Both the position numbers and the translations under genes were made by a program. From the NCBI GenBank assembly GCA_022824735.1, contig JAJDZI010000063.1:1-45688 (forward strand): DNA of 45,688 nucleotides. Reading direction: 5' to 3'. The DNA is from Nitrospirales bacterium. GTDB lineage: Bacteria > Nitrospirota > Nitrospiria > Nitrospirales > UBA8639. The notes under the pieces were generated by a model. That model saw only the letters and a program-made list of their open reading frames with translations. It was not told where the DNA came from and did not search any database. Of the stretch, positions 38,524 through 45,688 are shown piece by piece (positions within the stretch are counted from its first letter, which is position 1; every line of letters begins with the position of its first letter).

Positions 38524-39189
38524 CTACATTCGCGGCGGGGCCGGCTGATCTTCCACGGGAGCGTTCCCCGGAAGGATGATGCGTCCGCCGGTTGTGCCGA
38601 GCTTGGTCAGCTTCTCGGCCACGTCGGGGTGACGGCTTTTGAGAAATCCGATCAGCCCGCTGAGAAAGCGGTTGGACCGAAGCCCGGTTCCCGAAAATTC
38701 GGAAATAAACGTCAGGCCGCGATCCAGCACCTCACTCACGAGTTGGGCGTCGGGTTTTTCTCCCTCCATGAAGGCGTCGTATTCTTTCTTGAGGGCTTGG
38801 GTAAAAGGAGGGGCCATCCCCTCAGGCACGTGGATCGGGCTGAAGGATCGACGCAACGCCTGGATGGCCGCGATGACCTCTCCATCCTGCGCGTCGCTCT
38901 TCGCGTGAAAGTGTTTGAACGTCACGGCTTCGAGAAAGTAAAACATCTCTGCGGCCTTGTCCCCGGATTGGTCCAGCAGGTCCTTGTAAAACGTACGCCG
39001 TTCCTGTTCAAACTGGTCACCGACGCGTTTTTGTTGATATTCCACGTTTGTATCCAGGTACGCGCAATCGGAATGGCACGCAATACTGACGACGCGGTAC
39101 GTCCCGCAGCATTGGCTGCAAATGACGCCGCCCAACGCCGGGCAGGGACGCTTGCCTTTGCGTTCGTGGCAGTACACACATTTGCTCAC
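38524..39189 (-). CDS. Cys-cluster (zinc-ribbon-like) protein of unknown function
   Basis: CVYCHERKGKRPCPALGGVICSQCCGTYRVVSIACHSDCAYL; GTG start in GTGA overlap with the upstream gene. Confidence 0.75.
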   Translation of the reverse strand: MSKCVYCHERKGKRPCPALGGVICSQCCGTYRVVSIACHSDCAYLDTNVEYQQKRVGDQFEQERRTFYKDLLDQSGDKAAEMFYFLEAVTFKHFHAKSDAQDGEVIAAIQALRRSFSPIHVPEGMAPPFTQALKKEYDAFMEGEKPDAQLVSEVLDRGLTFISEFSGTGLRSNRFLSGLIGFLKSRHPDVAEKLTKLGTTGGRIILPGNAPVEDQPAPPRM

Positions 39190-40172
39190 GGTTTCTCGTC
39201 TCCTTCCAGCCACCCCAGTCCGTAATCCGAAAGCGTCCGCTTGCGTTTCCGTTGCGTGCCGGTATTGACCGGCTGTTCCAGGCCGTTGATCTCGGCCCCA
39301 TCGGCGTACAAATACGGGACCAGGATCATATGCTTCCGGCGGTCGATTTTGACGGAAGACGGCGAGATCAAAAACTCGGCAATGACCTGCATGGAACGGT
39401 CCGGTTGGACCCGCCAGATTTTCCCCGCTGTCACGTCGGATAGGTACAGGCTGCCGAATCGATCAAAATCGAGCCCGCTTAAATTACGAAATTTGCCGGT
39501 AAAAAACGAGTTGGAAATGACTTCGGTCATGGTGCGGTCTTCCGCAATCTCCATCACGTTCCCGTTGTCCAGGCTGGCAATCCAGAGCCGTCCCGACCTC
39601 GGGTGAACGGCCAGTCCGCGCGGCGACCCCATGTCCTCATCCTGGAGATACAGGGACACCTCGAAATCACGTTGAGGGTCGATCCGGTACACGGCGTTTC
39701 CGGCCGTGTCCAGGACGTAGAGTTGCCCGCTGCCGTCGGCAATCAGGTCCGTCAATGCTTCAACGTGAAACGGGTGCAGGGGAACGGTCACCGTGGGGAC
39801 TCCGGATTGCGCATGAAATCCGCGGATCACGGTGATATCAGCCACGTAGAGGGTGTCTCCGGCGATACCCATGCCGTGAGGCGAATGCAGGATCACGTCG
39901 CCTCGCCCGCCTTGAATGAAGTGCCGGTCCAGCAGGTTGCCGTCCTGATCGAGTTTCGAGATGAACCCGTTATTGTCGGCTGTGCCGGGTTCCCCATTGG
40001 CATTGGCGATAAAATAGCCCTCACCCGAAGGATGAGCGATAAAGGATTGAGGGCTGCTCAACTGGCTAATGGGATTGGCAAGCGCCGGCAGTGCCCAGGC
40101 ACTCAGAAGCAGAACCACGGGGACGGCGCGGAACAGTGTCCGGAACGAGCACGGTTGCCGGGCCTTCTTCAC
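39186..40172 (-). CDS. Exported NHL/SMP-30-type beta-propeller protein
   Basis: Signal peptide (VPVVLLLSAWALPALA) and repeats such as GLAVHPRSGRLWIASLDNGNV; the longer ORF to 40235 includes repeat-encoded LPHPNPLPEGEG, so a start near 40172 is preferred. Confidence 0.7.
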   Translation of the reverse strand: MKKARQPCSFRTLFRAVPVVLLLSAWALPALANPISQLSSPQSFIAHPSGEGYFIANANGEPGTADNNGFISKLDQDGNLLDRHFIQGGRGDVILHSPHGMGIAGDTLYVADITVIRGFHAQSGVPTVTVPLHPFHVEALTDLIADGSGQLYVLDTAGNAVYRIDPQRDFEVSLYLQDEDMGSPRGLAVHPRSGRLWIASLDNGNVMEIAEDRTMTEVISNSFFTGKFRNLSGLDFDRFGSLYLSDVTAGKIWRVQPDRSMQVIAEFLISPSSVKIDRRKHMILVPYLYADGAEINGLEQPVNTGTQRKRKRTLSDYGLGWLEGDEKP

Positions 40173-40212
40173 TCCCTCTCCCTCTGGGAGAGGGTTGGGG
40201 TGAGGGAGATAT
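40171..40212 (+). repeat. REP-like palindromic repeat, copy D
   Basis: ACTCCCTCTCCCTCTGGGAGAGGGTTGGGGTGAGGGAGA. Confidence 0.75.
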
Positions 40213-40342
40213 TGGCGGGCAAAACGGTGTCTCACAACGGCATGCTACGGAACCCTTTGGGAGGTGTCAAGGCAGTGGATCAGTCACCATCTTTGCGCTT
40301 CTCCAGACCTCGAAGATCAGTCGAGAGAGGCGCTGTCCAGCA

Positions 40343-40762
40343 TCAATCCCAAGTCTTCAACAGGTTGTGAAACGGTTCCGTGTCCTTCCAACGATAGGTG
40401 TCGAAGTCGCGGCGGTCCGTGGAGAGGATGCGGCCTTCCCCAAGCTGAGTCGCTGCGAGGACAAGCGAGGCGTCTGCCAAATCCATCGGCAGACGCGCGT
40501 ATTGTTCCATCAACGCACGAATAGCGCTGAGGTGTTCATGTCCGATCTCATGGATACCCACGTGTTTCGACACTTGTTCGACGAAGCGCAACTCCGCGTT
40601 CACGCCTAGCCGCGTGAGCATGAGATAACAGGTTTCGGTCACGACCGGCCACGTGACAACGAGCGTCTCATTGAGTTGGCGTGTGGCCTTCACGGCGGCC
40701 TCGTGCCAGCGGTCCTGGGCATTGGCCAACGCAAGCCAGTAGCCGGTATCAGCCAGCACCAT
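40343..40762 (-). CDS. PIN-domain toxin, VapC-like
   Basis: MVLADTGYWLALAN, VVTETCYLM, LADASLVLAA, LSTDRRDF acidic residues. Confidence 0.85.
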   Translation of the reverse strand: MVLADTGYWLALANAQDRWHEAAVKATRQLNETLVVTWPVVTETCYLMLTRLGVNAELRFVEQVSKHVGIHEIGHEHLSAIRALMEQYARLPMDLADASLVLAATQLGEGRILSTDRRDFDTYRWKDTEPFHNLLKTWD

Positions 40763-41009
40763 GTTTGCTCTCGATATCCTCTGTCAGGTATTGCTTGTAT
40801 CGGCCGGACAGGTCCTCAGGTCCTTCGGCGCAGCCCACGAAATCACTCGACAACAAGGCATCGAGCTTTTCCCGTGATCGTCCGTCCTGTTGGCAATACA
40901 AAAGATCAATGGCGCGTTTCACGATTTCACTCACGCCGAGCCGCGTCAGAGATTGGAGTTGCTTCAGTTTTTCAGCTCGGACATCATCCAGTCTGGCATT
41001 GATTCGCAT
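40749..41009 (-). CDS. Antitoxin partner of the PIN toxin (RHH/CopG-like N-terminus)
   Basis: MRINARLDDVRAEKLKQLQSLTRLGVSEIVKRAIDLLY; 14-bp overlap with the toxin start. Confidence 0.75.
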   Translation of the reverse strand: MRINARLDDVRAEKLKQLQSLTRLGVSEIVKRAIDLLYCQQDGRSREKLDALLSSDFVGCAEGPEDLSGRYKQYLTEDIESKHGAG

Positions 41010-41033
41010 CAGGTAACCTCCCACCTTTTCTCT

Positions 41034-41062
41034 ATTCTAGCATGTATGACTATGTCATACAA
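41034..41062 (-). promoter_or_regulatory. Promoter of the TA operon with embedded palindromic operator
   Basis: Minus strand TTGTAT-17-TAGAAT; perfect IR TGTATGAC-TAT-GTCATACA at 41043-41061. Confidence 0.65.
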
Positions 41063-41182
41063 TTGGGTGATGTATCAGTCGACACTCTCTGAACCGTTAC
41101 CAGAAAGCGTGTAACCAATCGCGAGGTTTGTACTGTGAACTTGGTCGGAGTGGTGGAGCGTCCTGCCCTCTGTTTACCTCGA

Positions 41183-41212
41183 TTGACTAGAATTTTTAGC
41201 CCCTGTTATCGT
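41183..41212 (+). promoter_or_regulatory. Candidate promoter of folD-metF-panB
   Basis: TTGACT, 17-18 bp, TTATCG/TATCGT. Confidence 0.4.
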
Positions 41213-41256
41213 AGCATGATGCCTGAATGGTTTCCTTCCACGTTAAGGAGGACGAT

Positions 41257-42111
41257 GTGGCGGCTCAACGTATCGATGGGAAAAGTTTGGCACAGGACAT
41301 TCGGGACGGCATTGGCCGGGACGTGCAAGCGCTTGAAGCTCAAACCGGCGTTCGGCCCGGTTTGGCCGTGGTATTGGTCGGAGACGATCCGGCCTCCGCT
41401 GTCTATGTTCGCAATAAAAAGAAAGCCTGCGATACCGCCGGCCTGTACGTGGCCGACCACCATTTGTCCGCGGAAACCAGTCAAGCCGAGCTATTGAACC
41501 TCGTTCACCAGTTGAACGCGGACCCCAGGATCCACGGAATTTTGGTGCAGCTTCCCTTGCCGGCGCATATTGAGGGTCAGGCTGTTCTCAATGCTATCGC
41601 CCCCGAAAAGGACGTCGATGGCTTTCATCCATACAACGTCGGCCGGTTGGTCGCGGGGGAACCCGTGTTTGTCCCCTGTACGCCCAAAGGGGTAGTCCGC
41701 ATGATCGAATCCACCGGAGCATCCATCGCCGGGAAGAAGGCCGTTGTGGTCGGGCGCAGTAACATCGTGGGTAAGCCCGTGGCCATGCTTCTCCTGCATC
41801 AACATGCCACCGTGACCCTGTGTCATTCCCGGACCAGGGACCTGCCCGCGGTCTGCAGGGAAGCCGATATCTTGGTGGCCGCAATCGGCAAACCCCGGTT
41901 CATCACAAGCGACATGGTGAAAGACGGGGCCATTGTGCTCGACGTGGGCATCAATCGACTCGATGACGGCCGGTTGGTCGGCGACGTGGACTTTGAGCCG
42001 GTGCGTGAACGCGCCGGATGGATTTCCCCCGTGCCCGGAGGCGTGGGACCCATGACCATTGCCATGTTATTGGCGAACACGTTGGAAGGAGCCAGGCGAA
42101 CGGCTGCTTGA
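41257..42111 (+). CDS. folD: Methylene-THF dehydrogenase/methenyl-THF cyclohydrolase
   Basis: [60 protein letters not shown] start after AAGGAGG. Confidence 0.94.
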   Translation: MAAQRIDGKSLAQDIRDGIGRDVQALEAQTGVRPGLAVVLVGDDPASAVYVRNKKKACDTAGLYVADHHLSAETSQAELLNLVHQLNADPRIHGILVQLPLPAHIEGQAVLNAIAPEKDVDGFHPYNVGRLVAGEPVFVPCTPKGVVRMIESTGASIAGKKAVVVGRSNIVGKPVAMLLLHQHATVTLCHSRTRDLPAVCREADILVAAIGKPRFITSDMVKDGAIVLDVGINRLDDGRLVGDVDFEPVRERAGWISPVPGGVGPMTIAMLLANTLEGARRTAA

Positions 42112-42134
42112 AGGGAGCCGTTTTGATCCATGCC

Positions 42135-43019
42135 ATGACGCCCCGCACGTTGCAACACACGTTGGCCCAAGGCCAATTTGCCGTGACCGTCGAGTTGAAC
42201 CCCCCCAAAGGGACGGACGTGTCGGAACTGATCGAGACCGCCAAGTCGTTGAGCGGGCGCGTGCACGGGATCAACGTGCCCGATAACGCGGCCGCAGTCC
42301 TGCGTGCGAGTCCGGTGGCCGTGGCCCGCCTGCTGTACGAACAGGGGCATGACCCCGTACTCCAACTCACGTGCCGGGATCGCAACCGGCTCGCCCTGCA
42401 ATCGGATCTCCTGGGCGCGCACGTTCTCGGAATCCGGAACGTGCTGTGTCTGACCGGCGATAGCCCGAGCGCCGGGGATCACAAGGATGCCAAGCCGGTG
42501 TTCGACCTGGATACCGTGCAACTCATGCGCGTAGCGCAGGAACTCAATGAGGGACGTGACCTGGCCGGCAACGCGTTGGAAGGACGGACCGCGTTCTTTA
42601 TCGGTGGAGCCGCAGCCCCCGGCGCCGACCCCACCGAACTCCTGCATAAGAAATTTGAGGCCAAGGTCAACGCCGGCGCGGAATTTTTTCAGACGCAACC
42701 GATCTTTTCGGCGAAGGTCATCCAACATTTCATGGACGCGGTGCATCCCTATTCCCGAAAAGTGTTAGCCGGAGTCCTGGTGCTCCGATCAATAAAAATG
42801 GCAGAATACGTCAACGCGCACGTGCCGGGCATCGACGTGCCCGACGAGATCGTGCAGGAACTGCGGAACGCCGGGGACGCGCATGGCTCCGAAGCCGGGA
42901 TTGAAATTGCGGTGCGAACCATTCGAGCCGTTCGTCCGTTCTGTGACGGCGTGCATCTCATGGCCGGGCGGTTGGCGCATCGATTGCCCGAGATTATTCG
43001 AAAGGCCGAGTTGAACTGA
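42135..43019 (+). CDS. metF: Methylenetetrahydrofolate reductase
   Basis: VTVELNPPKGTD, LTCRDRNRLALQSDLLGAHVLGIRNVLCLTGD, FFQTQPIF. Confidence 0.9.
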   Translation: MTPRTLQHTLAQGQFAVTVELNPPKGTDVSELIETAKSLSGRVHGINVPDNAAAVLRASPVAVARLLYEQGHDPVLQLTCRDRNRLALQSDLLGAHVLGIRNVLCLTGDSPSAGDHKDAKPVFDLDTVQLMRVAQELNEGRDLAGNALEGRTAFFIGGAAAPGADPTELLHKKFEAKVNAGAEFFQTQPIFSAKVIQHFMDAVHPYSRKVLAGVLVLRSIKMAEYVNAHVPGIDVPDEIVQELRNAGDAHGSEAGIEIAVRTIRAVRPFCDGVHLMAGRLAHRLPEIIRKAELN

Positions 43020-43804
43020 TGACGGTCCCGGAATTTCAAAACCAAAAAGGGAAGAAAAAACTGGTGGTCGTGACGGCCTATGATGCGCTGTTCACCCGCA
43101 TCATTGAACAGGCCGGCATCGACGTCATCCTGGTCGGCGATTCGCTGGGTGTCGTGGTCCAGGGAAAACCGGATACGTTGTCGGTCACCATGGACGAGAT
43201 GGTGTATCACACCCGGCTGGTGGCTCAAAGCCGGCGGCAGGCCCTGGTCATTGCCGACATGCCGTTCATGAGTTATCAGGTCAGCGAGGAAGGGGCCATT
43301 CACAATGCGGGTCGCTTGATCCAGGCGGGAGCCATGGCCGTCAAATTGGAGGGAGGCGGCGCCATGGTGGACCGGGTCCGCTCCCTGACCACCGTGGGCA
43401 TTCCGGTGATGGGGCATCTCGGCATGACGCCGCAGTCCGTGAACCGCTTCGGCGGTTACAAAGTACAAGGCAGAGAAACCACCCAAGCCGACGTGTTGCT
43501 CAACGATGCCAAGGCACTGGAAGCCGCCGGGGCATTTGCCCTGGTTCTGGAGGCGATGCCCGCGACCCTTGCACAATCCATGACCCAAGCGGTCTCCATT
43601 CCCACCATCGGGATCGGGGCGGGTCCCCACTGCGACGGCCAGGTGTTGGTCCTGTATGACCTGCTCGGCCTGTTCGACGAGTTCGTGCCGAAATTTGTCA
43701 AGCCCTACGCCCACCTCAAAGCCGACGCCCTCCAAGCCTTGCGCCGTTTCAAGGAAGAAGTGGAATGCCAGAAGTTTCCCACCGACCAGGAAAGCTACCA
43801 GTAG
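43019..43804 (+). CDS. panB: 3-methyl-2-oxobutanoate hydroxymethyltransferase
   Basis: VVTAYDALFTRIIEQAGIDVILVGDSLG, MPFMSY, GIGAGPHCDGQVLVLYDLLG. Confidence 0.95.
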   Translation: MTVPEFQNQKGKKKLVVVTAYDALFTRIIEQAGIDVILVGDSLGVVVQGKPDTLSVTMDEMVYHTRLVAQSRRQALVIADMPFMSYQVSEEGAIHNAGRLIQAGAMAVKLEGGGAMVDRVRSLTTVGIPVMGHLGMTPQSVNRFGGYKVQGRETTQADVLLNDAKALEAAGAFALVLEAMPATLAQSMTQAVSIPTIGIGAGPHCDGQVLVLYDLLGLFDEFVPKFVKPYAHLKADALQALRRFKEEVECQKFPTDQESYQ

Positions 43805-43886
43805 ACGGTCTTGCGATGCATCCACGTATCCAGTCGTGAGCTTTGCGAAGGGAGTCCGTGAGCGCGAACGAGGCGAATCCGGATGC

Positions 43887-43915
43887 TTGCCCTTAGAGAG
43901 GAAGTATTTTAGAAT
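43887..43915 (+). promoter_or_regulatory. Candidate promoter for the GrlR-like/DUF6680-like pair
   Basis: TTGCCC (43887-43892), 17-bp spacer, TAGAAT (43910-43915). Confidence 0.5.
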
Positions 43916-43939
43916 GTTATGGCCGCAAAGGAAGGAACG

Positions 43940-44308
43940 ATGGCAGAAGAATTGCAAATGTTTCCCAACGCCATTTATGCGACTTACCTCACTGGCAAAG
44001 CGGGTACGACGGGAGCGTTGCTCGTCTTCCAGGACGGTGTCATTGCTGGCAGTGATGAAGGTTACAGTCAATACGATGGCGAATACAGGCTAGCGCCTGA
44101 CCACCAGAATATTGTTGGGTCGATCAAAATCAGCATACCAGCTGGTGTGCCAACGATTACGGGCGTCTTGTCCGCGGAGCGTCCCTTCACGTTTGATGTA
44201 CCCTTTCAGTTTCCAGTCGAGCTTGATCCCGATACCATCTATCGTATCGAAACCCCAACCGGTCCGGTCAACGCCAAATTCAAAAAGCTGCGAACCTTAG
44301 ACGTATGA
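43940..44308 (+). CDS. Small GrlR-like (T3SS negative regulator fold) protein
   Basis: NAIYATYLTGKAGTTGALLVFQDGVIAGSDEGYSQYDGEYRLAPDHQNIVGSIKISIP resembles the GrlR-type pattern; family assignment from memory. Confidence 0.5.
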   Translation: MAEELQMFPNAIYATYLTGKAGTTGALLVFQDGVIAGSDEGYSQYDGEYRLAPDHQNIVGSIKISIPAGVPTITGVLSAERPFTFDVPFQFPVELDPDTIYRIETPTGPVNAKFKKLRTLDV

Positions 44309-44835
44309 GCGCCAATGAATGGCTGACGATAATTGCCATAATCACCGGACCGATTGTGGCAGTCTCGGTCACGCTTTGGCGGGACCGTCGGAATGAGGTC
44401 AGGCGACGGAGGACTGAAATTCTTGCGTCGTTGATGCGAACTCGCGCAGTCCGCCTCTCCGGCGAGCATGTTGGTGCGCTCAACCTTGTTCAACTCGAGT
44501 TTCATGGCCGACAGTCAATTATAGACGCGTACACACAGTACATCGAGCACTTGAATAAGCCACTTCCACCCGTGGGTGAGCAAAAATACTTCTTTGGAGA
44601 GAGAGAAGCCCGTTTTCTTAACCTACTCACTACGATTGCTACTGACCTCAAGTACAAGTTCGACAAAAAGGACCTTGAACGCCTTTCTTATACCCCACAG
44701 GGATGGCATGACGATGAAGGGGTCCAGCGTGGTAACATGTTGCTGCTTTCGCAGTTGTTGAGAGGTGAAAGATTCTTGCGTGTCAAGAGTGAAAGTCTCC
44801 AAGAATACGATCCGTTTCCTCCCCCTCCAGAATAA
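44305..44835 (+). CDS. Membrane-anchored DUF6680-like protein
   Basis: N-terminal TM EWLTIIAIITGPIVAVSVTLW, then ILASLMRTRAVRLSGEHVGALNLVQLEFHGRQSIIDAYTQYIEHLN; ATGA overlap with the preceding gene. Confidence 0.55.
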   Translation: MSANEWLTIIAIITGPIVAVSVTLWRDRRNEVRRRRTEILASLMRTRAVRLSGEHVGALNLVQLEFHGRQSIIDAYTQYIEHLNKPLPPVGEQKYFFGEREARFLNLLTTIATDLKYKFDKKDLERLSYTPQGWHDDEGVQRGNMLLLSQLLRGERFLRVKSESLQEYDPFPPPPE

Positions 44836-44981
44836 AACCATTGACCTCGTTCCTTTCTCCGCAAGTCATGCTGACTCGGCGTGCTGCATCCCGGTACACC
44901 CGTCAATCCTGCAGGTTGCGCTTGGTGTTACGTGTGCAAAATGCGGCTGAATGATGTTTTGACATTCGAAGAGAAATACTG

Positions 44982-45476
44982 ATGTGGCTGAATCTGTTTG
45001 GCAAAGAAGTGGAATCGGTTTTTGCACTGAAGGGTGACGATGAAAACAGTATAACCTACGCGTTGGGATGGTCGTTGTCACAGAGCTCCGCTCTCCTTGC
45101 AGCACTTGGTAAGGATCTGTTTGGTCGACAGATCGAATTTGACGATGCCCATGTTTATCTTCAGCGATCAAGCCGAGACAGGGGCTTTACTGATGTAGAG
45201 ATTTTCTCCCCATCTAAGCCGCATATCATCATTGAAGCGAAACGCAATTGGGAACTGCCTGGAACGGCACAACTAAAGAAATACGCTTCCAGAATCGGCA
45301 AAAAGACTGGACGCGGAGGTTTGATCGTATCGCTGAGTGCAGCATCGCGTGAATATGCTACTGACAAACTTCCGAACAAATTAGACGGCATTCGAGTCGA
45401 GCACCGCTCTTGGAGCGATCTGAGCAAAACCATCAGCGATGCGCGCGATGAAACGAGGAGAAGGCTGAAGGCCTAA
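44982..45476 (+). CDS. PD-(D/E)XK nuclease family-like protein
   Basis: RGFTDVEIFSPSKPHIIIEAKRNWELPGTAQLKKYASR: D-X(n)-E-A-K core. Confidence 0.65.
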   Translation: MWLNLFGKEVESVFALKGDDENSITYALGWSLSQSSALLAALGKDLFGRQIEFDDAHVYLQRSSRDRGFTDVEIFSPSKPHIIIEAKRNWELPGTAQLKKYASRIGKKTGRGGLIVSLSAASREYATDKLPNKLDGIRVEHRSWSDLSKTISDARDETRRRLKA

Positions 45477-45517
45477 GATAATATAATACGGCCTTCCGGA
45501 AGTGCCTTTCTCTTGCA

Positions 45518-45554
45518 ATTCACGACGTGAATGATTATCATTCACGTCGTGAAT
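45518..45554. repeat. Perfect 18-bp-arm inverted repeat with 1-nt centre
   Basis: ATTCACGACGTGAATGAT-T-ATCATTCACGTCGTGAAT. Confidence 0.9.
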
Positions 45555-45688
45555 AATAACGCGCTTCCCCGTTTGGTCTCGCGCAGTCTCCAGGACCGCT
45601 TGCGTGTCATGCCCGCGGTGGTGGTGACGGGTGCCCGACAGACCGGCAAGAGCACCTTGGTCCAGGACCTTACACCGGGCGGGCGGCG
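45531..45688 (+). CDS. AAA+ ATPase, N-terminal fragment (AAA_14/DUF4143-type), runs off window
   Basis: LPRLVSRSLQDRLRVMPAVVVTGARQTGKSTLVQDL (Walker A GARQTGKS); GTG start at 45549 also possible. Confidence 0.7.
   Translation, partial: MIIIHVVNNNALPRLVSRSLQDRLRVMPAVVVTGARQTGKSTLVQDLTPGGR

Noticed and set aside
38512-39225. 237-aa plus-strand ORF
   Set aside because: Mirror of the minus-strand Cys-cluster gene, whose CxxC motifs, GTGA coupling and position support the minus strand.
42749-44071. 440-aa minus-strand ORF
   Set aside because: Antisense to metF/panB; no domain signature.
44836-44981. Small ORFs in the spacer before the PD-(D/E)XK gene
   Set aside because: Too short, no motif or convincing start site.
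45522-45551. Calling the palindrome a Fur box
   Set aside because: Centre matches partly, but the flanking nested TTCACG/CGTGAA dyads are not Fur-like; kept only as a note in the palindrome finding.
1-45688. CRISPR array or rRNA genes
   Set aside because: No regularly spaced direct repeats and no rRNA-like sequence seen on reading.

Overview
The window is mostly a dense, plus-strand housekeeping region of a GC-rich bacterium. Gene content and order suggest a Nitrospirota-like genome, but that is inference. It carries the end of asnS; a full dcw cluster without mraZ (rsmH-ftsL-ftsI-murE-murF-mraY-murD-ftsW-murG-murC-murB-ddl-ftsQ-ftsA-ftsZ); pgeF-yggS-yggT; a serine hydrolase; a pgsA-like gene; an orphan gspE-gspF pair; ispE-prs-rplY-pth; rpsF-ssb-rpsR; DUF177-rpmF-plsX-fabH-SDR/ENR-fabD-fabG-acpP-fabF-rnc; a cyclophilin; a minus-strand NHL-repeat/Cys-cluster operon; a VapBC-like toxin-antitoxin pair; and folD-metF-panB. 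The last ~1.9 kb is accessory in character: a translationally coupled GrlR-like + DUF6680-like pair, a PD-(D/E)XK nuclease-like gene, and the start of an AAA+ (AAA_14/DUF4143-type) ATPase whose start lies in a 37-bp near-perfect palindrome. The most notable non-coding signals are: (i) three 10-bp-phased AAGTGG[A/G] boxes upstream of rsmH, resembling a MraZ operator with no adjacent mraZ; (ii) a ~143-bp MITE-like palindromic element ending just before the fabD start codon, plus relatives bearing GGAACCTCTG ends next to several stop codons; (iii) a REP-like family (CCCTCACCCCAACCCTCTCCC...GGGAGAGGG), two copies of which share an extension to GTCAACGAAT. All product calls are from reading protein motifs by eye; no database search was run.
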